Shown: positions 1 to 10,483, numbered from the stretch's first letter. The stretch: DNA of 64,000 nt from Tipula vernalis (GCA_958295665.1 OY282559.1:272006047-272070046), one strand, 5' to 3'. The notes: generated from the sequence alone by a model not told the origin. Translations and numbers: made by a program.

Positions 1-282
1 AATTAAATAAATTGTATTTTGTAGAGCTGTATTAACCGTAAATGTTAAATTGTAAAATTAAATATAACAAGTTACGAGATTTGTATTTCTGCTTGCACAA
101 CTAAAAAGGTTTTTTGTATGAATGTATAAAATAGCTTACCCGATAAGACAAAATCCAGGTACAGCAATTAACTCGTTTCATTTATACAGTATTTATTAAT
201 TTTTTAAATTTTAGGTTCACCGTTTATATCGAATGTAATAAATATAATTTCTTCGGAATTCGTGGTGAACGAACTACACTCT

Positions 283-489
283 GCGAAATAGCTATATGGG
301 ACAAAGTAATCTGTACTGTTTTCTTCAAAAGCATTTCGCTGATTTTGTTTTATGTTGTATGGAAAATTTTGTCAATGCTTACTCAACAAACTGAAGTTAA
401 AATATCCGTTCGTCTCTTTCTCGCAATACTGTTATGTTGATTTGTTATTTTAACAACCGCCAGTTAAAGGAAATAGCTATATGGGACAA
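283..489. repeat. Left IR/DR terminal region of the Tc1-like element
   Basis: It holds an outer copy (283-304) and an inner direct copy (471-489) of the core AAATAGCTATATGGGACAA, with starts about 186 bp apart. In IR/DR Tc1-like elements such paired sites bind transposase. Confidence 0.85.
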
Positions 490-651
490 GTGTCTTTTTG
501 ATTATAAAATCGTTTTATTTTTAATTTTAATATTATTCGTTTTGTTATTATTTTTCCCCTAATAAAAAAAAAAATAAGGTAAGTTAATTATTGTTTACTT
601 ACATTAAAAATATAATTTTTTTAATGACTCAAAATCAATTTTTAAAGAATA

Positions 652-1636
652 ATGCCGCGAGGAACGCAACTTTCGGCCGATGAACGTGCAAGGATCGAAT
701 ACTATAGAGAATCTGGTACTACCATTCGTCAGATAGCCACAAAACTATATAGAAACAAAAATACAATCAACAACTTTTTAAAAAATCCCCAAACATATAA
801 CACAGTGATTAGGCCAGGACCAAAGCCTAAAGTTGACGAAAGAGGTAAAAGGAAAATAAGGCGCCTTGCAGTCAGGAAAAATTTCAGTCCATCCCAAATA
901 AAACGTGATTTGTGTCTAAACGTCACTAAACGAGGGATACAACAGATTTTAAAAGAGGATATTAATCTGAAATATCAGAAGCGGTTGCATAAACCTAAAC
1001 TGCTGCCACGCCATAATAGCGAGAATGGAATTAGCTGAGAAATCAATAATTTTTGGCGATCAATAATTTTTTCGGATGAAAAAAAAATTTAATTTTGACG
1101 GACCAGATGGATGCCAGAATTATTGGCGAGATGTGCGTGAGTCACCTCAAATACGTCATTCCCGAAACTTTCAAGGAGGGTCACTTATGACATGGGGCGG
1201 TTTCTGCTATCGGGGCAAGACCCCAATTTGTTTTGTTTCCCATCAAATGAATGCGGAGAAGTATGTGCAGTTATTAGACGACACTTTAATAAATTTTGGG
1301 GAGGAAATGTACGGTGAAAGTTGGAAATTTCAGCAGGATAATGCGCCTATTCATGCTGCTAAGTGCACCAAGAATTTTTTTCAATTACGAAATATTCCAG
1401 TATTGATGTGGCCTGCTGTTAGTCCGGACTTAAATCCAATGGAAAATCTGAAGAGCATTCTTAGCCAGGGAGTCTTCAAAAATGGACGTCAATTTAATAC
1501 TTTAGCGGAGCTTAAGACAGTTATTCAAGAAGAATGGGCAAAAATTGACGTTTCTGTTCTCCAAACTTAAATAAACTCAATGCCACGTCGATTGATGGAT
1601 ATTATTAATACCAAGGGGAGTTATACAAACTATTAA
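652..1636 (+). pseudogene. Tc1-like transposase (DD34E), broken
   Basis: The ATG at 652 opens about 128 codons with the N-terminal helix-turn-helix DNA-binding part of Tc1 transposases, including a GRPR-like basic linker (RPGPKPK). The frame is closed by TGA at 1036-1038. Reading past it, the same frame reaches the first catalytic Asp in FSDE (about 1069-1077). A run of nine A at 1079-1087 then shifts the frame by +1, and the rest (DDE core) reads from 1076. The second Asp is in QQDNAPIH (codon 1337) and the Glu in NPMENL (codon 1442), exactly 34 residues apart, hence DD34E. A further TAA at 1568-1570 precedes a conserved-looking tail ending at TAA 1634-1636. Three lesions make it nonfunctional; the catalytic residues themselves are kept. 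Confidence 0.9.
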
Positions 1637-1693
1637 AATTCACTTATTGTTAGTATTTTTGTATTACAGAATAAAATAAATGCGTTTTAAGTT

Positions 1694-1891
1694 TTGTCCC
1701 ATATAGTTATTTCCTTCGACCAATGAGAATAAACTGCTGTCAATAACGATACAGGTATTATGAAAACTAACCGAATTGAAATCTACATGCCCTCTGCATC
1801 GGCAAATATGCTGATGTAAATGAAAATAAAATAAGAGTTTGTTTATTAAAAAAATATAAAAAAATTAATTGTCCCATATAGCTATTTCGCT
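1694..1891. repeat. Right IR/DR terminal region of the Tc1-like element
   Basis: An inner copy (1694-1712, one change from the consensus) and an outer copy (1870-1891) of the same core lie in inverse orientation to the left end, starts about 176 bp apart. This mirrors the left side. Confidence 0.85.
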
Positions 1892-1899
1892 GAGTATAC

Positions 1900-2823
1900 A
1901 AATAAATAGTAATTAGCTAATGTATAAAATACAGCGGAATACAAATGTTCTAGGCTCACTCACTGACAATAGTCTCCTTAAAACAGTGTTATTGGATTAT
2001 GTTACAGGTGTAAGAAGAATTTTGCCAGTTTTGTTGCATATGTACATTCAAAGACGTATAATAATATAATAAATAAATTTTTTAATGTTAATATGTATCA
2101 ACTACAGCTTTTAAACGGTTTATTTTACTGCCACTAGTCGAATTTCGTTTAATATTCACGAACCATGAAAAACAGGCGGACGCGCTTACATTAATTTAAC
2201 CCAATCAAAGTAAATTCTATTTTAATTTATATAAATTTATTTATTTATTAATATATTTAATTTATATTGATTTCATGTCCAATTAATAAACTTAAATTCA
2301 CTTTGAACTTATTATTAATTTTATTATTGAAGTACATATTACAAGAATTAACTTCTACTCGAAAACAATTTTATAATACTTTGTAAATTATTCTGTTTAT
2401 AAAGAGGAACACGATATTTCCTGTTCTAATTATTTTAGATAAAATCGTATGAAATTTATAATGTTTTCATATCAATGCATGATTTTTTGGTTTTTAGTTA
2501 ACGGTAATTTTACATTTCATATTGTTTTTGTATATAATTTATATGTTTTTCATATTAAAAAATATATGAATTTGAATAAGAAATATACTGTTGGGATTAA
2601 AAAAATGGTTTTATACGAAGTGGGTTTATACTTAATACGAATATTGTGTAACCTGAATTTATAAATCATTTCTTATGGTTTTTAGACAATATTATTATTA
2701 GATTTATATGAAAGACGATTTAAAGTTATTTATTTTATAAATTCCAACGATAAATTGAATGTTATGAAAATTTATACGAAATCCTTATAAACAAGTTTTA
2801 AAAGAAAAAATTATTACTTTTTT
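1900..2823. other. AT-rich stretch, no gene seen
   Basis: It is very AT-rich. Short open frames here are low-complexity Phe/Tyr/Ile/Lys strings typical of AT-rich noncoding DNA. I see no repeat or RNA gene. Confidence 0.6.
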
Positions 2824-3150
2824 AATATTTTTGTTGAATGTTAATTAATTCATGTAATCTCTAATATGCTACCGGTGATTAGACCATTTTAAATGTGTTT
2901 TTTTTAACACGTAGAAGTATATTAGTATTTACGAACAGTAATTCAACGAAACCGACACCACCGACTTCGGAACATATTAAAATCATATAATTAAATAAAT
3001 AGAATTCTGTCTATTAGTCGGTTTCGTTGAATTACTATTCGTAAATACTAATATACTTCTACATGTTATTAAAAACACATTTAAAATGGTCTAATCAGCG
3101 GTAGCATATTAGAGATTACATGAATTAATTAACATTCAACAAAAAAATTA
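2824..3150. repeat. Foldback: long inverted repeat with ~60 bp spacer
   Basis: The left arm (about 2824-2956) and right arm (about 3017-3150) are near-perfect reverse complements over about 130 bp with a few mismatches and small indels. The 60 bp spacer contains a segment beginning CTTCGGAACATATTAAAAT (2963-2981) that recurs at 3381-3399, just after the hammerhead unit. No coding capacity. Confidence 0.85.
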
Positions 3151-3203
3151 CTAAAGTAAAATTAGCTTCACACAGAGCTGTGTGAATATCGTGAAGAAGA
3201 AAA

Positions 3204-3382
3204 ATTGTAAGAGAATTCATCTGTATAGCATGATTCGCTAGTACTTAACGCACAGTACATTCTGTATATATAGAATTTAAGTTGTGGTATAATCAGTTCA
3301 GTCGCCGCGGCCTGATGAGAAGATTGATTTTTTCATAATCATAAGCTCATCAGTTCGAAACTGGATTGAATTCTCTTACAAT
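3204..3382 (+). mobile_element. Short inverted-repeat unit carrying hammerhead ribozyme A
   Basis: A perfect 16-bp inverted repeat (3204-3219 and 3367-3382) bounds a 179 bp unit. The hammerhead lies at its right side and its last stem runs into the right repeat. A motif ATTCGCTA (3233-3240) lies 63 bp before the cleavage-site C. The same motif lies 63 bp before the equivalent C in the unit at 28664-28860, so the two units are homologous. It has no ORF. I infer a small noncoding mobile RNA or DNA family; the class is not known to me. Confidence 0.6.
3294..3368 (+). ncRNA. Hammerhead ribozyme A (type III topology)
   Basis: Hammerhead ribozymes are self-cleaving RNAs. The core strand CUGAUGA is at 3312-3318 and GAA-A at 3357-3360. 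Stem III pairs 3294-3302 with 3360-3368 (9 bp, two G-U). The predicted cleavage nucleotide is C3303, preceded by U3302 paired to A3360. Stem I is the palindrome GCCGCGGC (3304-3311), only 3 bp with a GC loop. Stem II starts with G-C, A-U, A-U (3319-3321 with 3354-3356) and has a long loop. The conserved G10.1-C11.1 pair is present. The very short stem I may limit monomer cleavage or favour a dimer. Compensatory changes against ribozyme B support the fold. Confidence 0.78.
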
Positions 3383-4190
3383 CTTCGGAACATATTAAAA
3401 TAAATAAAAATTTATTATTTATTTTTGAATAATTTTCAACCGTGTAGGATTTCTGGAAATCGCCCTTATAACCTTTTGGAAAAACCACTATTTTGATCAA
3501 TTGTGGGTATCCTATGGCAGATTCTGGCCAACATAAACTATTTTGAAGGTAAGTTTAGTAATGCACAATTTTGCACAATCATCATACACGGAAAAATATG
3601 TTTTATTAGGTAAATGAAATATATGGGATTTCTGGTGTGATAGTCACGTGACAAATCCTATCCAGTTTCCTAAATTACGCTATGCAGAAGAATTCTAATT
3701 ACAGGCACAAAATTGCACAACCCCAACGGTACGAAATATGTAGAGAACTTGGGTTTTCTAAAATGGGATTTCTCATGTGATGTAAACCAAAAAATTAGGT
3801 TCCTGAATTTCAAATAAACCGTATAAATTATCGCACAAAAACAATTAGAAAAAATTAAATTTCCGGTCGTGCCAAATGGGTACTTTGATCGTGGGGAATG
3901 GGTATTTTGATCGTCGTACGAAGCAGACGTAATTTTTACTGTGTGACAATAAAAATAAAATAAATAATTTGTATTTAAATAATTGTGAATCATTGTTTTA
4001 ATAAACTATTGCGATTAAAAAGGTTATCGCTTGTGATAAATAGTTTTTTACCGATAAATTAAATTAATTCTATAAAAGTGTCAGTGATATCCGTTGGTAC
4101 TGTTGATCTAATTAGTGAAAAATAATTAACTGTATAATTTTAATAAACATTCAACAAACCAAGGTATTTTCATTGTGACTGCAATAATTG
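3383..4190. other. No gene seen; short local duplications
   Basis: Noncoding. It holds imperfect local repeats around GGGTA-T-TTTGATCG (about 3875-3915) and repeated phrases near 3627 and 3764. I find no family assignment. Confidence 0.5.
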
Positions 4191-4548
4191 GTACTTGTCT
4201 GTGAATTCACCCCAAATCGCTTCTACTGATAGTTCTACCACAAATGTTTCAAATTCTAACAAAAATGTTTCAAATTATTTTGTGGTTGGCTTAATTCGTT
4301 GGGTTAGTATAGTATCGACGAATCTATTGGAACGAATTGCGGATTTAATTCTTCGTTAATGCTTCGTCAACCTTGCAGACACAGATCAAAGAAATTGTAT
4401 CGCTCGTATCGCTTCTTCTGATATATGTACCATAAATGTTTCAAGTGACGACAAAAGTCTAAAAATGATTAATTTTAAATTTAAATGAATAAATGATTTC
4501 TGTAAAAAATAAAAATAAAATAATTGGGGTGAATTAAAAGACAAGTAC
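4191..4548. mobile_element. MITE-like element with ~27 bp terminal inverted repeats
   Basis: The left end (4191-4217, starting GTACTTGTCT) and right end (4522-4548) are reverse complements at about 24 of 27 positions. The 358 bp interior has no coding capacity. AATAATTG before the left end resembles AATAATTT just after the right end, consistent with an 8 bp duplication as in hAT-type elements, but not exact. Superfamily is uncertain. Confidence 0.6.
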
Positions 4549-4566
4549 ACAATAATTTGTCTAGGT

Positions 4567-7500
4567 TAGGTTAGGTTTGGATGGCGGTCCACTAGGACCA
4601 GGCATAGACACAAAAAATGGTCCGTAGCCATACCACAATAATTATTTCCTCCAACTCATTGGAACCATTTTGAGTTGTTAACAAAGCGCTGGATACTCCT
4701 CACGTCCATCCTACAGAGGTCCGTCAGGTCTTTGAAGAGGGGTGCCCCTAGAAACTTTAGTCTGTTTCGTACCAGAAGAGGGCAGGTACAAAGAAGATGA
4801 AGTACTGTCTCTTCCTCCTCTTCGTCCTCGCAACTACGATAGTAGTCATGTTAGAAGACACCAAGTCTACTCGCATGCCTCCCTATGAGACAGTGCCCCG
4901 TAATCACTCCAACAACCACACTGATCTGACTTCGCTGAAGTAATATCAGCTGTTTAGATTTCGCCAAGTCCAACTTTGGCCAGACCTGCCGAGTTTTTAC
5001 GCAAGAAGTGATACTTGGCCATCTGTCATTCGTCAGCTTGCTAGCTTCTCTTCCTGAAGCAGCAGTTTGCATACCGCAAGAGGCATTTCAATATCCTTTC
5101 TGCTTTCTGAGAAGTGGTCCATGGTAGCACGTCGAGCCAGTTTCATCGGCGTTTATATTCCCTGTACTTATGGAATGTCCTGGCACCCATAAAATGTGGA
5201 TGTTAAATTGATCTGCCGTCTCGTTAGGAGATGAGAGACAGTTCTGGACTACTTTCGACGTGAGGTGGTGTGATTGAAGTGCTTTAATTGCAGCCTGACT
5301 GTCCGTATATATGCGAACATCACAAACTGATATTACATTATACTTCAACCAGTCTAAGACTTCCTTTATGGCAGTTACTTCAGCTTGAAAAAAATGCTAC
5401 AGTAGTCGGGGAGACGGAAGGAGAGATTTAACAGAAGTTCCTCGCAGAACACTCCAGCCCCGACTTTCCCGTCCCGTTTTGAACCATCAGTGAAGAAATT
5501 TATAACTCCTGGTTCCAAAAATGCACCCATAATCCAGTCCTCCCTGGATGGGATCCTAATCCGGAACGTGTCAAAAGATAGTGACGGGATAGTATAGTCG
5601 GTGGTCTTGGGAATTTGTTTGTTGCACAAAATAGATGAGTGCCCTGTACTGTTGTAGGTCTACATTAAGATGGATTTCAGCCGTATGGCAGTACAAGCTG
5701 CCAACTGTTTCCCCAAGATATCTAGAGAAGTCAAAAATAGCTGAGCCTCTAGTGCCTGAGTGGATGTGCTCCTCAGTGCACCACTGATCCACATAGAGAT
5801 TGTGCTCTGAACTTTTGTCAACAGCTTTTGGTTGACAGTTTTGTCCAGAGCAGGCCACCAGACTATTACCCCATACAAGAGTATTGGTGTGACTACTGCG
5901 GTATAAAGGCAATGTGCGATGCGGGGCTCCAGCCCCCATCCTTTCCCAATGGCATTTTTGCAAGAGTATAGCGCTACCGTAGCTTTCTTTACCCTTTCCC
6001 CTTTGGTTTCCAATATAATTTGCTATCCAAAACGAGACCCAGAAACTTCGCTTCAACTGTAAAAGTCAAGCTGAACCCATTTAAAGTGGGAGGATCGATG
6101 TGAGGAAGTTTATATTACCTAGAAAAGAGAACCAATTAGGTTTTTGTTGGTTCACATTCAACCCACAGCCATTGGCCTATAGTGAAATAATACCCAGGGC
6201 ATTCTGCATAAGCTTACTAAGGCTGCCAGGATATTTACCACGGACACCAATAGCAACATCATCCGCATAGGCAACCACTTTATAGTCACCGTCCTCCAGT
6301 CTCAGCAACAGGTCATTTATGACCATGTTCCAAAGTAGAGGGGACAGTACGCCACCCTGCGGTGTATCTCTGCTTGCAAATCTTCTGACGGAGGATTCCC
6401 CAAAACTGGCATTTATGATCCTGCCTCTTAGAATCTGATCTATCCAGTCCTTGAGTGATTCATCCACTCCCAGATCTGAAGGTGCCCGAGCTATAGCCCC
6501 TGGAAGCACATTGTTAAAGGCCCCCTTAATATCCAAGAAGGTTACCATTGCGTAGTCTCTATATTCGAAAGATTTTGAAAATTTTTGATGAAAAATACAA
6601 GAGAATGAAGAGCAGTCTCTACAGATCTCCCCTTGTAATAGGCATGTTAAAATTCGGACAGCTTTTCCGACATAATCGTGCCTCTAATATAAACTTCTAT
6701 TTGTCTTTCCCGTGTTTTAAAAAGGAAGGAAGACAAGCTAATCGGTCTAAGGTCTTTGGGGTTGCAGTGTGAGCGTTTTCCCGCCTTAGGTATGAAAACA
6801 AACTTCACTTCTGTCCATTTACTAGGAATGTAACATAGTTCTAGGCTGCCTTTGAAAATTACCTCTAACCAGGAAATTGTTAGATCCGTAGTTTGCTGAA
6901 TATCCGCAGGGATAATACCGACGAGACCAGGCGACTTATATGGTTTAAAACTATTTATCGCCCACAGGATCTTTATTCTGCTAATAATTTGGCCTATGAG
7001 GCTACTTGCCCTTTTACCTACTGATGTGCTAGGTACAGATTCGGAACAACCAGGAAAATGAGTCTCCATCAGAAGTTCCATATCTCATCCGGACATTGAA
7101 GATAACTTGGGATGGAAGGACCAGTTGCTAGTACTTTGAGTAGCCTAGACATCTCTGAAGACTTCTGAATTTTGCCACAGTATAGTCTCCAAGAGCTGTT
7201 TTTAGCACTTCTCATTTAATATTTGTAAATTTTGAGGACTTCCTTATAGGATACCCAGTCTACAGCAGATTTTGTTTTCCGTGCTGTTTTGAAGAGTCTT
7301 TTGCATTTTCGACGTGTTTGTTGAATCTCCTTGGACCACCAGGGTGGCCGAGATTAACCCCTAGGTCTGCTAAGGGGACTAGAGCCTAGTATCGCTTCAT
7401 TAAAAGCACTGGACAACTCGTCCACCAATCCATCGAGCTCTTGCGCAGTTTTTGGAGGTTTTGGCACCGGAACTGGTAGTGAATTACCCAGAATAGTTCT

Positions 7501-8185
7501 AAAGGTATCCCAGTTGGTTTTCCTCCTGTTTCTGTAGATTGGACTTTTTGGAGAAGTCAAGACCGTTTCAAATTGAAGATAACAATAATCAGAAAAGGAG
7601 TGGTCCTCCGACACTCTCCAGTTTAATAAACTAATCGTCAGAAAGCTTGAGACAAGAGTAATATCCAATACTTCCTGCTTATTACTAGTTATAAAGGTCG
7701 GCTTATTGTCTATGTTACATATATGAAGGTTAATACTAAAATGTAATCGAGGAGTAACTCACCTCGTTCATTTGTGTCCGTACTTTCTCAGATCGTGTGA
7801 TGAGCATTTGCATCACTCCCAAGGATGACTCCAACCTTGCGCTTATGAGCCTCCAAAATTAGCTCACCTAGAATGATTGGCGGAATATCTACTTCATCAT
7901 AAGCTATATAAGCTGATACTAGCCAGAGGTTTCGTTTATCGACCTCAATGCTGACCGCTGCTACATCTCCGTTACTGAAATTTGATAGCAGAAAGCAACT
8001 TATATTATTTTTAATGAGTGCATTAATCTATAAAAGGGAGTCTTGAGCCCAAGTACCCGGTCTTCAGTGACCAAAGGTTCCTGAATCAAGACGACATCTG
8101 TCGCTTCTTACCCAATTTTTAAAATTAGAGCAGCTGATGCTGCCTTAGAGTGGTGAAGGTTGACCTGAAGAAATGTCACTGTCAT
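4567..8185 (-). pseudogene. LINE ORF2 polyprotein: EN, RT, RNase H, Cys-rich end
   Basis: Starts at the ATG at 8185. The AP-type endonuclease (about 8185-7600) keeps FLQVNLHHSKAA, a Gln-Glu-Pro motif, GSDANAHH and EVLDITL, with several stops. RT lies at about 7080-6177: SYxPISL-like region, DIKGAFNNV (palm Asp) and VAYADDVAIG, so the catalytic YADD is intact. RNase H follows at about 5560-5090 with FFTDGSKRDGKVGAG, YTDSQAA and a WVPGHS-like motif. The C-terminal Cys/His region (about 5072-4700) retains WPKLDLAKSK and GHCLIGRHASRLGV. It is split over at least eight frames, so no product is expected. In life it would nick target DNA and copy its RNA by target-primed reverse transcription. Confidence 0.85.
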
Positions 8186-8187
8186 CT

Positions 8188-8990
8188 CTACAGCCTCTTC
8201 TCCACCTCAGTAACATCAGAGTCATCCCCTGATGAGAAGTCCTCTGAGAGCCTCTTTACAGATTCCATGGACGTTGACATCTCCGTGTCCGTGTAGCGAG
8301 TTTCCGCTTGGCTGGCTACCTCCGCGCACGCAGATGAGCTATCAAGCACCGTGGTATTTTCTGAAAATGACTTCGGAGCCTCCGGCTTCTCTGCGTCCTT
8401 CTTATACACTTTGAGTGTGACTGCACTAAAATCATAGTTGATTAAACCGTTGGTTTTATTTAGTGCAGTCAGTGACTCCCTGTTTAAGATGATTACAGCT
8501 GACGTATAGTCATTTGCCTCCTCGAGCTTGGCAACTTTCCAGTTGTGCCTTGGCAACTCCGGGTTGCCAACCTGCAACAACTGGAGTATCACCTTCGGAT
8601 CACTAGGCTCCGAAGGGATGTATACCCTAGCTCTTGGTCTGCTGGAAATCTCCTCCCTATCAATCACAGCAAGGCTGGTTCCAGGCGATACCTCGCCAAG
8701 TCCCCCCATTGCTTTCTTATAAAGCAGAAGAGACCTCTGATCTGCACGGGCAGTCAGTTTCACCTAATTCCTGTGCCAGAGCGCGTCCCGACAAGTCGGA
8801 GTAGGTCCTGGATTTTCCGACAGGACTTTCAGGTAGGTGTTGGCTTAGGCCCCTGCCACCTTCCTTTAATTGGCGGGCGTGATACTGCCATCTTCTTGGG
8901 ATTTGTCAATAACTGCCACAACCAGCTGATCCTTGAGGACCTCGTTTTGAGATTTAATACTGGATATAAAATACCAGTCTCAACTTCAAT
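8188..8990 (-). pseudogene. LINE ORF1 protein, DUF4780-like, partial
   Basis: The minus strand carries the C-terminal half of an ORF1 nucleic-acid-binding protein. From 8763 to 8188 it is open for 191 codons, with phrases typical of the family (GGLGEVSPGTSL, YIPSEPSDPKVILQLLQ, NPELPRHNWKV) and an acidic Ser-rich tail. Upstream, 8764-8990, the same family similarity continues (AVIDKSQEDGSI, LSENPGP) but with in-frame stops, so the piece is broken. Its stop (8188-8190) is 2 nt from the ORF2 ATG at 8183-8185, an arrangement suited to reinitiation. The N-terminus is missing. The family name is from recognition, not a search. Confidence 0.75.
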
Positions 8991-8993
8991 TTT

Positions 8994-9151
8994 TTAGCCC
9001 ATGCTCGCAAGGTAGAAACAGCAGGTAAAGGATACTGCTTTTTGTATAAAGAACAATGGTCAAGCGGCGCAATTATTCGGAAGCCCACGTCCGATTTTAA
9101 ATGGTTCATAAACCATGACTCATAACTTTTAAATATCGGATGATTGTTCAC
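8994..9151 (-). pseudogene. Possible P-element/THAP-type transposase fragment
   Basis: A short minus-strand open stretch encodes DVGFRIIAPLDHCSLYKK and then YPLPAVSTLRAW. The latter resembles the 'LPS-x-STL-x-W' region of P-element-like transposases. A THAP-domain relic lies 1.6 kb upstream on the same strand (10763-10983), which makes a common origin possible. Evidence is one short motif only. Confidence 0.3.
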
Positions 9152-9164
9152 GCCCCACGTCCAA

Positions 9165-9710
9165 TTTTGATAGCGTCTTTGATAAAACTATGGAAAATGT
9201 TGAAAAAAGAACAGATGTGCTTTTGGTAACACATTGGATGAATATTGGAAAAAGCTTGGAGCAAACAACTTGATTACTAAATCAAATTTTAAGTCATGTG
9301 TAAAATTTACTGAGAATCCAGTTGAATTGAGTAGACTAAAAGTGGAATATAACAAACCAATATATGTTGGATTTTGTGTGTTAAAAATTTCAAAAACACT
9401 TATGTTTGACTTCCACTATCATAAGTATATGTTACACAGATAAGGTGAAAATATATCTTTACTATATACAGATACAGACTCATTTGTGTACGAGATAATA
9501 ACAGATGATTTTTATAATGATATTAAAACATCATTAGATAAATTCGACACATCCGATTTCCCATCAAATAACAAATATAGTATACCTCTTGTTAATAAAA
9601 AAGTACTAGGTAAACTCGAAGATTAATTGTGTGGTACATTAATTACAGAATTTATTGGAATTAAGGCTAAATCATATTGTACCTCGGAAGATTGATGAAA
9701 TTAAAAAAAT
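9165..9710 (+). pseudogene. Viral/Maverick-type DNA polymerase B fragment
   Basis: Family-B DNA polymerase of the protein-primed 'organellar and viral' type, as in Maverick/Polinton and related insect elements. Upstream of 9233 one frame reads KTMENVEKRTDVLLVTHW. A frameshift there leads into the frame covering FNKPIYVGF-like and KTLMFDFHYHKY. After a stop at 9441-9443 comes LLYTDTDSFVYEI (palm motif C, DTDS intact), then FDTSDFP, IPLVNKKVLGK and EFIGIKAKSY. Later poly-A-rich sequence near 9700 carries a degraded KGIKK region. Only the C-terminal palm/thumb is present. No other Maverick gene is visible nearby, so it is a fragment. Confidence 0.8.
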
Positions 9711-9904
9711 TAAAGGTATTAAAAAAAAAATATCGTACTAAATGAAATTAGTTCAAATGATTTTAAAAGCTGTATATTTCACAATGAAACAACGAAATAT
9801 TAATCATTATTCTACGTTCAGCCATATAAAAGCTAGTATTGTTGAAAGATTTAATCTTACGCTTAAGGAACAGATGTGGAAGATGTTTAGTCTGGGTCGT
9901 TAGT

Positions 9905-10360
9905 AAATGTATAAACCATTATGTAAATATAATTTTACACATGAATGTATGCATTGCAATCCACCTCAAAGTATGCTATACAAATATAATTTCACCGTGA
10001 ATGTATACTATTCACCTGGATGTATGCTATTCACCTGAAAGTATACTTTGTAAAGACTAATTTAAGCATGCATGTATACAATTACATTGAAGCTATGCTA
10101 TAAATACAATTTTATGCCTGAATGTACGCAACTCGACCCTGAATGTATGCCAAAAATAAATTTAGCTTGAAAGCATGCAATTTGCACTTGAATTATACAA
10201 TTCCCTGAAAGTAAGCTTATAAATTTACCCTTAATATATGCAATTTACACCTAAATTTCCCTGAAAGAAAGCTTCTAATATTACTTAACACTTGAATGTA
10301 TGCAATGCTACCTAAATATGTACTATTACCCCTGAATGTGTAGGTTTACGCCTGAAAAAA
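9905..10360. repeat. Degenerate minisatellite, GAATGTATGC-type units
   Basis: At least ten diverged copies of a phrase like CACCTGAATGTATGCAATT follow one another at roughly 25-45 bp spacing. No coding sense. Confidence 0.65.
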
Positions 10361-10483
10361 TGTTTTTATTTTTTGGTGACCTTAACTGCAAGTAAAGAAC
10401 TGAAGGAGTCAAAATTATTAATTTTGATATTGTTAATTTTTTGTACACTACATTGTTTGAATTTAATGCCCTTTAAAGTTTGG

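Larger units (their letters stand above)
275..1899 (+). mobile_element. Tc1/mariner-superfamily DNA transposon, IR/DR type, decayed
   Basis: The unit runs between TA dinucleotides at 275-276 and 1898-1899, which fit the TA target duplication of Tc1/mariner elements. Outer terminal repeats (283-304 and 1870-1891) are perfect reverse complements over 22 bp and share further matches out to the TA. Inner copies of the same motif lie at 471-489 and 1694-1712. It encloses one transposase gene on the plus strand, now broken. Length about 1.6 kb is normal for the superfamily. It can no longer make its own transposase, but its ends look intact enough to be mobilised in trans. Confidence 0.9.
4561..8990 (-). 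mobile_element. LOA-like non-LTR retrotransposon, 5'-truncated and decayed
   Basis: On the minus strand the order is ORF1, endonuclease, reverse transcriptase, RNase H, C-terminal Cys-rich region. The RT phrase TPQGGVLSPLLWN and an RNase H domain fit the LOA group of the I/LOA/R1 branch. ORF1 looks like the DUF4780-type protein usual in these elements. The body is about 4.4 kb with many stops and frameshifts. The 3' end runs into a CCTAA-like repeat (4563-4580 as TTAGG on the plus strand). The 5' end is lost near 8990. Confidence 0.85.

Noticed and set aside
2449..2664. 71-codon frame rich in Phe, Tyr and Ile
   Set aside because: Low-complexity product of AT-rich sequence.
4561..4580. True telomeric repeat tract
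   Set aside because: Only about three imperfect TTAGG units at a LINE end; too short to call telomeric DNA.
8226..8260. CCTGATGAGAAG string inside the LINE ORF1 end
   Set aside because: No GAAA strand or flanking helices; it is coding sequence of ORF1 on the other strand.
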